Positions 8,093 to 16,968 of a DNA stretch of 64,000 nt are shown here, in pieces. Origin of the DNA: UBA2767 sp965228625 (lineage in GTDB: Bacteria > Pseudomonadota > Alphaproteobacteria > Rhizobiales > Methyloligellaceae); NCBI GenBank assembly GCA_965228625.1, contig OZ245829.1, forward strand, positions 2,852,001 to 2,916,000. Direction: 5' to 3'. Within the stretch, counting starts at the first letter, position 1; each line of letters begins with the position of its first letter. The notes beneath the pieces are model-generated. The model did not search any database. It had not been told where the DNA came from and saw only the letters and a program-made list of their open reading frames with translations. The position numbers were made by a program, and so were the translations under genes.

Positions 8093-8914
8093 ATGAATTT
8101 CAAACTGGCCACCTGGAACATCAACTCCGTGCGCTTGCGACTCGGCCTGATCGAGCGCTTTGTCGAGATGCATCAGCCCGATGTGCTCTGCCTTCAGGAG
8201 ATCAAATGCGCCAATGGCAGTTTTCCGACGAAAATGTTCCGCTCGATCGGGTTCGACCACATCGCGTTGAACGGTCAGAAGGGCTATCACGGCGTGGCGA
8301 CCATTTCGCGTCTGCCGATCGAGCGCGTCGAGGCCCGTGATTTCAATGGCAGCGGCGATTCGCGGCATATCGCGGTGCGCCTCGCGGCGCCGGGCGCGGA
8401 GGATATCGAGCTGCACAATTTCTACGTTCCCGCGGGCGGCGACGTTCCCGACGTCGACGTCAATCCGAAATTCGCCCAGAAGCTCGACTATCTGCAGGCC
8501 ATGGCCCGGTGGGGCGCGGCCAAGACCAATCAGGACACGAACCGGATGATCCTGGTCGGCGATTTGAACGTGGCGCCGCTCGAAACCGACGTCTGGTCCC
8601 ACAAACAGTTGCTCAGGGTGGTCAGCCACACTCCGATAGAGGTGGATCACATGGAGAAGGTGCAGCACGCCCGTGACTGGGTGGATGTCATGCGGCGCCA
8701 CATCCCGCCGGAAGAGAAGCTGTTCACCTGGTGGAGCTACCGCGCCAAGGACTGGCGCGCGTCAAACCGCGGCCGCCGTCTGGATCATATCTGGGTGACG
8801 CCTGCCCTCAGCCGATCCGCGGTTGATCTTCAAGTGATTGAAGAAGCGCGCGACTGGGAGAAACCATCGGACCATGTTCCGGTTCTGGCGTCTTTCGATC
8901 TGAGTGTGAAATAG
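8093..8914 (+). CDS. xthA: exodeoxyribonuclease III
   Basis: Mg-dependent 3'-5' exonuclease and AP endonuclease of base-excision repair, 273 residues. All endonuclease/exonuclease/phosphatase-fold motifs are present: ATWNINSVR at the N-terminus, LQEIK with the metal-binding Glu, GYHGVA, GDLNVAPLETD, RLDHIW and the terminal SDHVPV histidine. Its last 107 bases overlap, tail to tail, the end of the gene on the other strand. Confidence 0.95.
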   Translation: MNFKLATWNINSVRLRLGLIERFVEMHQPDVLCLQEIKCANGSFPTKMFRSIGFDHIALNGQKGYHGVATISRLPIERVEARDFNGSGDSRHIAVRLAAPGAEDIELHNFYVPAGGDVPDVDVNPKFAQKLDYLQAMARWGAAKTNQDTNRMILVGDLNVAPLETDVWSHKQLLRVVSHTPIEVDHMEKVQHARDWVDVMRRHIPPEEKLFTWWSYRAKDWRASNRGRRLDHIWVTPALSRSAVDLQVIEEARDWEKPSDHVPVLASFDLSVK

Positions 8915-9515
8915 CCTCGCTCAGACTGACCAGCAAGTCCTCACCCCGCGACTTATCCCGCAAAACCGAAGGCATGGCGCCGTCGGCCTCGTCCAGGTCC
9001 TGTGTCTCGGTCGCGTCTTCGTCTTTCTCGTCCCGCTCGCCCACGAATGGCAGCAATCCGGCTTCCGATGCGGACAGAGTCTCGTCGAGTTCGTGAAGGG
9101 TTCGGGCGGTCGCTCCGAGATCCTGACCGATGTTGCGCGCGAGATGCGCGGCAAGCCACGGATACTGGCGCATCAGCGTCCCGAAGGGTTCGTATGGGAA
9201 TTTGAGCGCGAAACCGTCACTCATGCCGAAGGCGCTGAAGAAGTGGTGCGTTTCCACGATCATCGCCATCTCGCAGACCGTGTCAGTGGGCCCGAGCAGG
9301 TCGCCGAATTGCCGTCCGTCATCAGTGTAGAGCGCAACCTGGCCTTCGAGAATGACGAACGCACCGTCCGCCGGCATCCCGGAAACCGCCAGGGTATCGT
9401 GCATGGTGAAACGCTGAGGCTCACCCGTCTGCATGATCACCGAGAGAAACTCGCCGCCAATACCACGCAACACCGGTACACGCGCGAGCAACTCGGCTGC
9501 CGCGCCGTGCTGCAT
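8808..9515 (-). CDS. cyclic-nucleotide-binding-domain protein without DNA-binding domain
   Basis: 235 residues from ATG 9515, which has AAGGAG nine bases upstream; the frame itself runs on to 9581. Residues about 10-120 form a CRP-type cNMP-binding beta barrel (FVILEGQVALYTDDGRQFGDLLGP, then a helical PWLAAHLARNIGQDL segment). No helix-turn-helix follows. Instead there is an acidic tail (GERDEKDEDATETQ). It therefore probably works as a sensor or partner protein rather than a transcription factor. Its 3' end overlaps xthA by 107 bp on the opposite strand. The neighbouring OmpR-type regulator lies 121 bp upstream in the same direction. Confidence 0.72.
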   Translation of the reverse strand: MQHGAAAELLARVPVLRGIGGEFLSVIMQTGEPQRFTMHDTLAVSGMPADGAFVILEGQVALYTDDGRQFGDLLGPTDTVCEMAMIVETHHFFSAFGMSDGFALKFPYEPFGTLMRQYPWLAAHLARNIGQDLGATARTLHELDETLSASEAGLLPFVGERDEKDEDATETQDLDEADGAMPSVLRDKSRGEDLLVSLSEAISHSDRKTPEPEHGPMVSPSRALLQSLEDQPRIG

Positions 9516-9636
9516 CGGCTCAAACTCCTTACAAAGTTTGACTACGCAGTACTGGAATAGACTCTGGGAGACGCAATACATGCCCCGAATGGGTTAAAAC
9601 ACCATAACGTGACTCGGGGGGTGGAGCGCAACAGTT

Positions 9637-10323
9637 TTATGGCATCAGCTTGTAGCCGCCCATTTCCGTAAGCAGCAGTTCGGCGTTGGAGGGGTCTTTT
9701 TCGATTTTCTGCCGCAGGCGGTAGATGTGGGTCTCGAGCGTGTGGGTCGTCACACCGGCGTTGTAGCCCCACACCTCGTGCAGCAGGACCTCCCGCGTCA
9801 CCACTTTCTCGCCCGCGCGGTACAGGTATTTCAGGATCGAGGTCTCTTTTTCCGTCAGCCTGACCTTGGAACCGGTTCCGTCGACCAGCGTCTTGGTTGC
9901 CGGGCGGAACGTGTAGGGGCCGATGGTGAAGACCGCATCCTCGCTCTGCTCGTGCTGGCGCAACTGGGCGCGGACACGGGCCAGGAGCACGGAGAAGCGG
10001 AACGGCTTGGTCACGTAGTCGTTCGCCCCCGATTCGAGGCCGAGGATCATGTCCGCGTCGGAATCCTGGCCGGTGAGCATGATGATGGGGCTCTTGAAGC
10101 CGTTTTTCCGCAGGACCTTGCAGGTTTCACGGCCATCCATGTCGGGCAGGCCGACATCGAGGAGAATCAGATCGATATGCTCCGACTTGGCGAGGTCGAG
10201 CCCGCCCGAGGCGGTATCGGCCACCTGGGAATCGAATTCGTCGTGCAAAGCGAACTGTTCGCTGAGCGAATCCCGCAAATCATCATCGTCGTCAATTATG
10301 AGAATTTTCCGCGCTGTGCTCAT
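9637..10323 (-). CDS. OmpR-family response regulator (CenR-like)
   Basis: 228 residues. The receiver domain starts at KILIIDDDDDLRDSLSEQF; the phosphoacceptor Asp lies in LILLDVGLPDMDGRE, with the Thr in IIMLTGQD and the Lys in DYVTKPF. A winged-helix DNA-binding domain begins at VRLTEKETSILKYLYRAG and ends in THTLETHIYRLRQKIE. ATG 10323 is used because it starts directly before the first beta strand; the longer frame to 10383 has no family support. The sequence style resembles CenR of Caulobacter and relatives, an essential envelope regulator, but that is from memory and not an alignment. No kinase gene is adjacent. The divergent neighbour is an L,D-transpeptidase, which fits an envelope role. 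Confidence 0.82.
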   Translation of the reverse strand: MSTARKILIIDDDDDLRDSLSEQFALHDEFDSQVADTASGGLDLAKSEHIDLILLDVGLPDMDGRETCKVLRKNGFKSPIIMLTGQDSDADMILGLESGANDYVTKPFRFSVLLARVRAQLRQHEQSEDAVFTIGPYTFRPATKTLVDGTGSKVRLTEKETSILKYLYRAGEKVVTREVLLHEVWGYNAGVTTHTLETHIYRLRQKIEKDPSNAELLLTEMGGYKLMP

Positions 10324-10426
10324 GATGTGGCTCTTCGGCGTGCCTTGCTGATCGGTTTGAAGCCTCGCATCGTTCGATGCCAATTTGTGACAGTGTCAAC
10401 TTGCCTATCTACGCTCTGGGGTAAAC

Positions 10427-10981
10427 ATGAAGAGGCATAAAAAACAGTCAAGAGTCCGTGAACTGACGACTTTCGCGGTGCGGACCCGTCCGGGGCATCG
10501 CAACCAGGGCACAATCACCATGGGCGGGCGTTCGTTTCCGTGTGCGCTCGGGCGGACCGGCATTCGCGCCGTGAAGCGTGAAGGTGACGGCGCAACGCCT
10601 CTCGGACGCTGGCAATTCGAACGCGTGCTCTTTCGTTCCGATCGCGGCGGCCGCCCAAGAACCCGGCTCCCGGTGCTTGCCATCCGCAAATCGGACGGCT
10701 GGTGCGATTCGCCGGTCGATCGAAACTACAACAGGTCCGTCCGCCTGCCATATCCCGCCAGTTGCGAGTCGCTCTGGCGTGATGACATAGTATATAACAT
10801 TGTTATCATTCTGAACCACAACCTGCGGCCGCGGGTGCGCGGTCGCGGAAGTGCGATCTTCGCGCATATCGCCCGCCGGGACCTGTCACCGACGGACGGA
10901 TGCATCGCCATGCGAGCCCGTGACCTGCGGTTGATTCTGCAAGCGGTCCGGTCCCGGGCGCAATTTGCCGTGCTTGGGTGA
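10427..10981 (+). CDS. L,D-transpeptidase (YkuD domain)
   Basis: 184 residues, essentially a single YkuD catalytic domain that cross-links or anchors peptidoglycan by a cysteine mechanism. The active-site block reads IFAHIARRDLSPTDGCIAM, with the His and the Cys (near residue 159) in the family spacing. Features against a simple secreted enzyme: the N-terminus is basic (MKRHKKQSRVRE) and shows no signal peptide or membrane helix. Export route is therefore unclear. It is divergent from the OmpR-type regulator, with 103 bp between their starts. Confidence 0.82.
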   Translation: MKRHKKQSRVRELTTFAVRTRPGHRNQGTITMGGRSFPCALGRTGIRAVKREGDGATPLGRWQFERVLFRSDRGGRPRTRLPVLAIRKSDGWCDSPVDRNYNRSVRLPYPASCESLWRDDIVYNIVIILNHNLRPRVRGRGSAIFAHIARRDLSPTDGCIAMRARDLRLILQAVRSRAQFAVLG

Positions 10982-10994
10982 CGCCCGAGCGCTT

Positions 10995-11702
10995 TCAGGC
11001 GGCGGGTCGCGTGGCGCGCGGCCCGAAAATGGCCGTTCCGACGCGGACATAGGTGGCACCGAACGCGATTGCCGTCTCGAAATCCGCGCTCATGCCCATC
11101 GAGAGCTCCTTGAGCCCATTTCTGTCCGCAAGCTTCTGCAACAGCGCGAAATGCAGGGCCGGCTCCTCGTCGATCGGGGGAATGCACATCAGGCCTTCGA
11201 TCCGTAGCCCGTGATCGTCCGCGCAGCTCTTGAGAAAATCATCGAGATCCGCCGGCAGAACGCCCGCTTTCTGGGCCTCTTCGCCCGTGTTGACCTGCAC
11301 CAGCAGACGCGGGCGCCGGTTCTGCGCCGTCATCTCCTTTTTGACCGCCGCGGCGATCTTCGGGCGGTCAATGGTGTGGATCACGTCGAACAGTGCCACG
11401 GCGTCGCGCGCCTTGTTCGACTGCAGCGGGCCGATCAGGTGCAACTCGAGTCCCGCATGATCGGCCTTGAGCGCCGGCCACTTGCCCTGGGCCTCCTGAA
11501 CGCGGTTTTCCCCGAACAACGCGTGGCCCGCGGCGATAACCGGCTCGATGCGGTCCGGCCCGAACGTCTTTGACACGGCAATGAGATGGATGTCCCGGTC
11601 GTCACGCCCCGCCCGCCCGGCGGCTTCGGCGATCCGTGCCTCGACCGCGTCGATCCGGTCTCTGACCGAGGACGATTCGATATCGGAAACGGTGGGGTCC
11701 AT
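10995..11702 (-). CDS. YggS/PROSC-family PLP homeostasis protein
   Basis: 235 residues from ATG 11702; the open frame upstream to 11870 is not conserved in this family. It binds PLP in a TIM-barrel like alanine racemase but has no known enzyme activity, and it balances B6 vitamers and amino-acid pools. The PLP lysine is in HLIAVSKTFGPDRIEPVI, followed by LFGENRVQEAQGKW, HLIGPLQSNKA, and near the end LSMGMSADFETAIAFGATYVRVG. Convergent with the L,D-transpeptidase (13 bp between stops) and divergent from leuS. Confidence 0.92.
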   Translation of the reverse strand: MDPTVSDIESSSVRDRIDAVEARIAEAAGRAGRDDRDIHLIAVSKTFGPDRIEPVIAAGHALFGENRVQEAQGKWPALKADHAGLELHLIGPLQSNKARDAVALFDVIHTIDRPKIAAAVKKEMTAQNRRPRLLVQVNTGEEAQKAGVLPADLDDFLKSCADDHGLRIEGLMCIPPIDEEPALHFALLQKLADRNGLKELSMGMSADFETAIAFGATYVRVGTAIFGPRATRPAA

Positions 11703-11868
11703 GACTTCAATCCAACGCTTCAATCCGGGCCGACACGCCGCTCGCTTGTAAGTTGCGTGGAGAGGCGCGACACCATAATCGGTCCGCGTCACGCCAGCGT
11801 CTTGACCGGCTCCGGCTTTTTGACCACAACGGCGCGGAAACACGCTACGCGATAAAGGAAAACGGACC

Positions 11869-14487
11869 ATGGCGCAATCGCGCTACAACCCGCGGGATCG
11901 CGAAACGCACTGGCAGAGCGTCTGGGCCGACAAAGACCTGTTTCGTGCGAAGGATGATGATCCCGGCGAGAAGTACTACGTCCTGGAGATGTTCCCCTAC
12001 CCGTCCGGTCGCATCCACATGGGCCATGTGCGCAACTACACCATGGGCGACGTGGTCGCGCGGTACAAGCGCGCCATGGGATTCAACGTCCTTCACCCGA
12101 TGGGATGGGATTCCTTCGGCATGCCGGCGGAAAACGCCGCAATCCAGCGGGGCGTTCATCCCCGCGAGTGGACCTATGCCAATATCGACGCCATGCGCGG
12201 CCAGCTCAAGGCGCTCGGCCTGTCGCTCGACTGGAGCCGCGAATTGGCGACCAGCGACCCGGAATACTATGCCCAGGAACAGCGCCTGTTCCTGGATTTC
12301 CTGGAGAACGGCCTCGTCTCGCGCCACACCGCCAAGGTCAACTGGGACCCGGTTGACCAGACCGTGCTCGCCAACGAACAGGTGATCGACGGCAAGGGCT
12401 GGCGTTCCGGCGCCGAGGTCGAGCAGCGTGAACTGACCCAGTGGTTTCTGAACATCTCTGACATGTCCGAGGAACTGCTGGATGCGCTCGACGGCCTGGA
12501 GCGCTGGCCGGACAAGGTGCGCACCATGCAGCGCAACTGGATCGGGCGCTCGGAAGGGCTGCAGTTCAGGCTGGACCTCGTCGATGACACCAACGCGCCC
12601 GCGGGCGAGCTTGAAGTGTTTTCCACGCGGCACGACACGATCTTCGGCATGACCTTCTGTGCCGTCTCGGTCGATCATCCGCTGGCCCAGCAGGCGGCCG
12701 AGAACGACGCCGCACTTGCCGAGTACATCGAGGAGGTGCGGCGCATCGGCACCACGGAAGAGGCCCTGGAAAAGGCCGAAAAGACCGGCCATGACCTCGG
12801 CCTGCGCGTGGTGCATCCGTTTGTCGAAGGCAAGACCGTGCCCGTATTCGTCGCCAACTTCGTGCTCATGTCATACGGCACCGGTGCCATTTTCGGCTGT
12901 CCAGGTCACGACCAGCGCGATTTCGACTTCTGCAAGGCGCTGGACATCGACATCATTCCCGTCGTCGCGCCGGCGGATCTGAAGGGCGAGGCGCTGGCGG
13001 GCTATGTGAGCGACTACTCCGGGCGTGAAGAGATCTACGACGGTGACGGTGTCCTCATCAATTCCGAGTTCCTCGACGGGCTCGACATCCCGGCGGCGAA
13101 GGAGGAAATCGCGAAGCGGTTCGAGGCCGCGGGCAAGGGCGAGCGCAAGGTCAACTACCGTTTGCGTGACTGGGGCGTGTCGCGGCAGCGCTATTGGGGC
13201 TGCCCGATCCCGGTCATTCACTGCCCGACATGCGGGGTCGTGCCGGTTCCGGACGCGGATCTGCCCGTCGAGCTGCCCGACGACGTGACCTTCGACAAGC
13301 CCGGAAATCCGCTCGACCATCACCCGACATGGAAGAACGTCGCCTGTCCGAAATGCGGCCAGGACGCAGTCCGCGAAACGGACACGTTCGACACATTCGT
13401 CGATTCCTCCTGGTACTTCGCGCGTTTCTGCTCGCCCCGCGCGGAGACGCCGACCGTCCGCGAGCTGGTCGATTCGTGGCTGCCGGTGGATCAGTATATC
13501 GGCGGCATCGAGCACGCCATTCTGCATCTGCTCTATTCGCGCTTCTTCACGCGGGCAATGAAGGCCACGGGCCATGTGGGGCTCAAGGAACCGTTCGCCG
13601 GGCTGTTCACGCAGGGCATGGTGAACCACGAAACCTACAAGCTCGAGGACGGGTCGTGGGTCATGCCGTCCGACGTCCGGATCGAGGGCGAAGGCGCGGC
13701 GCGCAAGGCCATGCATGTGGAGACCGGCGCGCCCGTCCGGATCGGTCCGGTCGAAAAGATGTCCAAGTCGAAACACAACACCGTCGACCCGGAGGATATC
13801 ATCGGCCACTACGGCGCCGACACCATCCGCTGGTTCATGCTCTCCGACTCCCCGCCCGAGCGCGACGTCCAGTGGACCGAAGCGGGCGTGGAAGGCGCCT
13901 GGCGTCTCGTGCAGCGCCTGTGGCGTCTGGTGACGGATCTGGCGCCCCGCGCCGGCGCGGCCGGCGCCGGGAAACCGGCCACATTCGGCGAGGATGCACT
14001 GGCCCTGCGGCGCGCCACCCACAAGGCGCTCAACGAGGTGTCGAAGGATATCGAGGCGCTCCGGTTCAACCGGGCGGTGGCGCATATCTACGAGTTTGCG
14101 AACACGCTGTCGGCGCTGCCGGAAAGCGAAGACGAGGACTTTGCCTGGGCCCTGCGCGAGGCGCTCGAGACGCTGATTGTGCTTTTCGGCCCAATGATGC
14201 CGCATTTGGGGGAAGAATGCTGGAAAGAGCTGGGGGCAAGCGACGTGCTGCTGACCGAGACTGCGTGGCCCAGGGTCGAACCCGAGCTGCTGGTCGAAGA
14301 CACGGTGACGATTGCCGTGCAGGTGAACGGCAAGCGGCGCGATGAATTGACGGTTGCGCGCGACGCCCCGAAAGAGGATATTGAAGCGGCGGCGCTCAGG
14401 CTGGAGAACGTCCTGCGCGCCATTGAGGGACGGGACATCAAGAAGGTCATTGTTGTTCCGCAAAGGATCGTAAATGTCGTCGCCTGA
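11869..14487 (+). CDS. leuS: leucine--tRNA ligase
   Basis: Class I aminoacyl-tRNA synthetase charging leucine, 872 residues, full length. The signatures are PSGRIHMGHVRNYTMGD near residue 43 (HIGH motif), a CP1 editing domain with HDTIFGMTFC, a zinc-like CPTCGVV and CPKCGQD pair, and KMSKSKHNTVDPED (KMSKS). The tail VNGKRRDELTVARDA is typical of LeuS. It overlaps the next gene by 14 bp, which suggests translational coupling to lptE. Start at ATG 11869 after GGAAAACGGACC. Confidence 0.97.
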   Translation: MAQSRYNPRDRETHWQSVWADKDLFRAKDDDPGEKYYVLEMFPYPSGRIHMGHVRNYTMGDVVARYKRAMGFNVLHPMGWDSFGMPAENAAIQRGVHPREWTYANIDAMRGQLKALGLSLDWSRELATSDPEYYAQEQRLFLDFLENGLVSRHTAKVNWDPVDQTVLANEQVIDGKGWRSGAEVEQRELTQWFLNISDMSEELLDALDGLERWPDKVRTMQRNWIGRSEGLQFRLDLVDDTNAPAGELEVFSTRHDTIFGMTFCAVSVDHPLAQQAAENDAALAEYIEEVRRIGTTEEALEKAEKTGHDLGLRVVHPFVEGKTVPVFVANFVLMSYGTGAIFGCPGHDQRDFDFCKALDIDIIPVVAPADLKGEALAGYVSDYSGREEIYDGDGVLINSEFLDGLDIPAAKEEIAKRFEAAGKGERKVNYRLRDWGVSRQRYWGCPIPVIHCPTCGVVPVPDADLPVELPDDVTFDKPGNPLDHHPTWKNVACPKCGQDAVRETDTFDTFVDSSWYFARFCSPRAETPTVRELVDSWLPVDQYIGGIEHAILHLLYSRFFTRAMKATGHVGLKEPFAGLFTQGMVNHETYKLEDGSWVMPSDVRIEGEGAARKAMHVETGAPVRIGPVEKMSKSKHNTVDPEDIIGHYGADTIRWFMLSDSPPERDVQWTEAGVEGAWRLVQRLWRLVTDLAPRAGAAGAGKPATFGEDALALRRATHKALNEVSKDIEALRFNRAVAHIYEFANTLSALPESEDEDFAWALREALETLIVLFGPMMPHLGEECWKELGASDVLLTETAWPRVEPELLVEDTVTIAVQVNGKRRDELTVARDAPKEDIEAAALRLENVLRAIEGRDIKKVIVVPQRIVNVVA

Positions 14488-15019
14488 AAACGCGCGCAAG
14501 GGCGCTTTGCACAGCCGCCGGAAGGCGCTGGCGCTGATCGGTTCGGCACTGCTGGCCGCGCCAATCGCGTCTGCGTGCCAGCCGCTCTACGGTTCGACAC
14601 CGGGCGGCGCCCGGCTTAAGGACGTCATGGCCGGCATCGACATCACGCCCATTCCGGGCCGGGTCGGCCAGAGGTTGCGCAACGAGCTCATTTTCACGAC
14701 GACCGGCGGGGGACGGCCCGCGGAATCGCGTTACCGTCTCGATATCTCCATTCGCGAATCGCTGACCAAGACCCTGGTCAGCACCACGGGTGACGCGCGC
14801 GGCGAGATCTACCTTCTCGAAGCGCGCTACAAGCTCATCAGTGTTTCCGACAAGAAGGTCCTTCTCGAGGGCAAGGGCGTCGGACGCGCGGCATATGACC
14901 GTTTCGATCCGATCTTCGCCAATGTCCGCGCGCGCAGGGATGCGGAGAACCGCGCGGCGCGTACGGTCGCGGAGACGATCCGAACGGGAGTTGCGGGCTA
15001 TCTCTCCGGACAGGCCTGA
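14474..15019 (+). CDS. lptE: LPS-assembly lipoprotein LptE
   Basis: Outer-membrane lipoprotein that plugs LptD and helps insert lipopolysaccharide; 181 residues. The N-terminus is basic, then hydrophobic (LALIGSALLAAPIASAC), with lipobox Cys35 followed by QPLYGS, the usual alphaproteobacterial form. Predicted fold elements such as GQRLRNELIF and RYRLDISI match the family. It starts within the last 14 bases of leuS and is 37 bp before holA. The order leuS-lptE-holA is widely conserved. Confidence 0.88.
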   Translation: MSSPENARKGALHSRRKALALIGSALLAAPIASACQPLYGSTPGGARLKDVMAGIDITPIPGRVGQRLRNELIFTTTGGGRPAESRYRLDISIRESLTKTLVSTTGDARGEIYLLEARYKLISVSDKKVLLEGKGVGRAAYDRFDPIFANVRARRDAENRAARTVAETIRTGVAGYLSGQA

Positions 15020-15056
15020 AAACCGCGCTCACGGCCAACCTATGGCGGCGTGAGGC

Positions 15057-16064
15057 ATGGTTGCGCTCAAGGCGGCACAAACCCTCTCCTTCATCGAGAA
15101 GCCTGACCCGAGTTTCCTCGCGGCCCTTGTCTACGGTCCCGAGCCGGCGCTTGTCGCCGAGCGGGCGGGCGACCTCACGCGAGGCTTTGCGAAGCTGAGC
15201 GAGCCGGCGGCCGAAGTCGTCCGCCTGGATGACCGCGATCTTGCCGAGGACCCGGACCGGCTTGCGGTGGAGCTTCAGACCCTCTCCATGTTCGCCGAAC
15301 GCCGGGTCGTTCACGTCAAGGCCGAGCGGCGGCTCAAACCGGAAGATCTCGCCGTGCTGATCGATGCGGGTCTTGCCGCCACCCTGATTGTCGAAGCGGG
15401 CAACCTGCGTCCCTCATCGAAGCTGCGCAAACTGTTCGAGACGAACAAGCAGGCCGTCGCGCTGCCATGCTACGCCAATCCCGGAAAGGACATCACCCGC
15501 GTCATCGCCCGGGAACTCGGCGCGCGGAACCTGCAGGTCTCGGGCGACGTGCGCGCCTATCTCGAGAGCCGGCTTGGCGCGGACGCGGCGCTGGCGCGAA
15601 CGGAATGCGCCAAGCTTGCCACATATGCCGGGGATGGCGGTTCGATCACGGCCGAGGACGTGAACGCCATTGTCGGCGACCTGGGTGCCGGGATGCTCGA
15701 CTCCCTGACGGCGGCGGTCGCGGAAGGAAAGACGCGGGCGGCGCTTGCGCAACTCGACGCCCTGCTCGCGGGCGGAGCGGCGCCGGCCATGGTGCTGGCG
15801 GGGCTGAGCCGCCACTTTCAACGCCTGCACCGGCTTTGCGCGGCGGTCGAGGCCGGGGAAACCGCGTCCCACGCGGCCGGACAATTCCGGCCGCCGCTTC
15901 ACTTCCGCCAGCGCGACGCCCTCCTGCTCCATGCCCGAAAGTGGAGCGAACGGACCGCGGCGCACGCCCTTTCACGCGTTCAGGAGACGACGCGCGATAC
16001 ACGAACGACGCCCGCGCTGGAACGCGAGCTGACGAGCCATCTCATCGTGGAGTTGTCTTCTTAA
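15057..16064 (+). CDS. holA: DNA polymerase III delta subunit
   Basis: Clamp-loader subunit that opens the beta clamp, 335 residues. The N-terminal ATPase-like fold is recognised by ALVYGPEPALVAERAGDL, with SMFAERRVVHVK and ARTECAKLATYAG following. The C-terminal helical collar contains AMVLAGLSRHFQRLHRL and ALERELTSHLI. It is the third gene of the leuS-lptE-holA unit and converges on parB with only 17 bp between stops. Confidence 0.92.
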   Translation: MVALKAAQTLSFIEKPDPSFLAALVYGPEPALVAERAGDLTRGFAKLSEPAAEVVRLDDRDLAEDPDRLAVELQTLSMFAERRVVHVKAERRLKPEDLAVLIDAGLAATLIVEAGNLRPSSKLRKLFETNKQAVALPCYANPGKDITRVIARELGARNLQVSGDVRAYLESRLGADAALARTECAKLATYAGDGGSITAEDVNAIVGDLGAGMLDSLTAAVAEGKTRAALAQLDALLAGGAAPAMVLAGLSRHFQRLHRLCAAVEAGETASHAAGQFRPPLHFRQRDALLLHARKWSERTAAHALSRVQETTRDTRTTPALERELTSHLIVELSS

Positions 16065-16081
16065 AACATTGATATTAATCA

Positions 16082-16957
16082 CTATTTTTGCTTGAGCAGG
16101 CGCGTCCGCAAGTCTTCGAACTGCTCCAGCGTCGTATAGGCGATGCGCAGCTCGCCCTTCTCGCCCTTGCCGGACCTGATCTCGACACCCAGGCCCAGCG
16201 CATCGCTCAGCTCACGTTCGGCGGCACGGGTGTTGGCATCCTTCATCACCTTCTTCGGCTTGCCGGATTTGCCGCCGTCGTTTTTGCGCTGGACCATCGC
16301 TTCGACGGCCCGCACGCTGAGTCCGCGCCGCACGATGTCGCGGGCAACCTGCTCCGGGAAGGCAAGGCCGACCAGTGCCCGCGCATGTCCGGCGCTCAGC
16401 TCGCCGCTGCGAACGAGCGCCTGGACGGGCTCGGGCAGCCTGAGCAGGCGCAGCGTGTTGGTCAGGTGGCTGCGGCTCTTGCCGACGATGCCTGCGAGAT
16501 CCTCCTGGGTGTATTTGTACGTCTTGATGAGCTTCTGGTAGCCCGCCGCCTCTTCCATGGCGTTCAGATCGGTCCTCTGAACGTTCTCGATGATGGCGAG
16601 CTCGAGCGCCTGCTGATCGGTGAGCTCGCGCACAATGACCGGAATCTCGTGAAGGCCTGCCGTCTGCGCCGCCCGCCAGCGGCGTTCGCCGGCGATGATC
16701 TCGAAACCTCCGGACCCCTCCCCGCCGTCGGCGGGCCGCACGATGATCGGTTGAACCACCCCGCGCATGCGGATCGAGTCGGCGAGCTCCTGCAGGTCCT
16801 CAGGGGAAAACGCAGCCCGCGGATTGAGCGGACTGGGCTGCACCGCTTCGATGGCGACGGTGCGCAGACCTTCGATGCTGGTGACGGCGGCAACGCTCGT
16901 CTCTTCGTTGATGAGGCTGGCGAGTCCCCGCCCCAGCCGCCGTTTCGCTGCTGCCAT
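16082..16957 (-). CDS. parB: chromosome-partitioning protein ParB
   Basis: CTP-dependent sliding clamp that loads at parS and organises the origin region, 291 residues. Features: basic N-terminus (KRRLGRGLASLINE), the VQPSPLNPRAAFSPEDLQEL box, the CTP-binding GERRWRAAQTAGLHEIPVIV, the helix-turn-helix YTQEDLAGIVGKSRSHLTN, SAGHARALVG, and a C-terminal dimerisation segment. It lies directly downstream of parA (11 bp). Two parS sites are 1.4 and 3.5 kb away, so the system is self-contained. Confidence 0.96.
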   Translation of the reverse strand: MAAAKRRLGRGLASLINEETSVAAVTSIEGLRTVAIEAVQPSPLNPRAAFSPEDLQELADSIRMRGVVQPIIVRPADGGEGSGGFEIIAGERRWRAAQTAGLHEIPVIVRELTDQQALELAIIENVQRTDLNAMEEAAGYQKLIKTYKYTQEDLAGIVGKSRSHLTNTLRLLRLPEPVQALVRSGELSAGHARALVGLAFPEQVARDIVRRGLSVRAVEAMVQRKNDGGKSGKPKKVMKDANTRAAERELSDALGLGVEIRSGKGEKGELRIAYTTLEQFEDLRTRLLKQK

Positions 16958-16968
16958 GTCTGTGTCCC

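Noticed and set aside
10388..10398. TGACA-G-TGTCA in the regulator/L,D-transpeptidase gap as an operator
   Set aside because: Short, and its arm is also the only -35-like TTGACA on the minus strand without a matching -10; too little to annotate.
12871..14499. A 542-codon open frame on the minus strand across leuS
   Set aside because: Antisense shadow; leuS is intact and recognisable on the plus strand.
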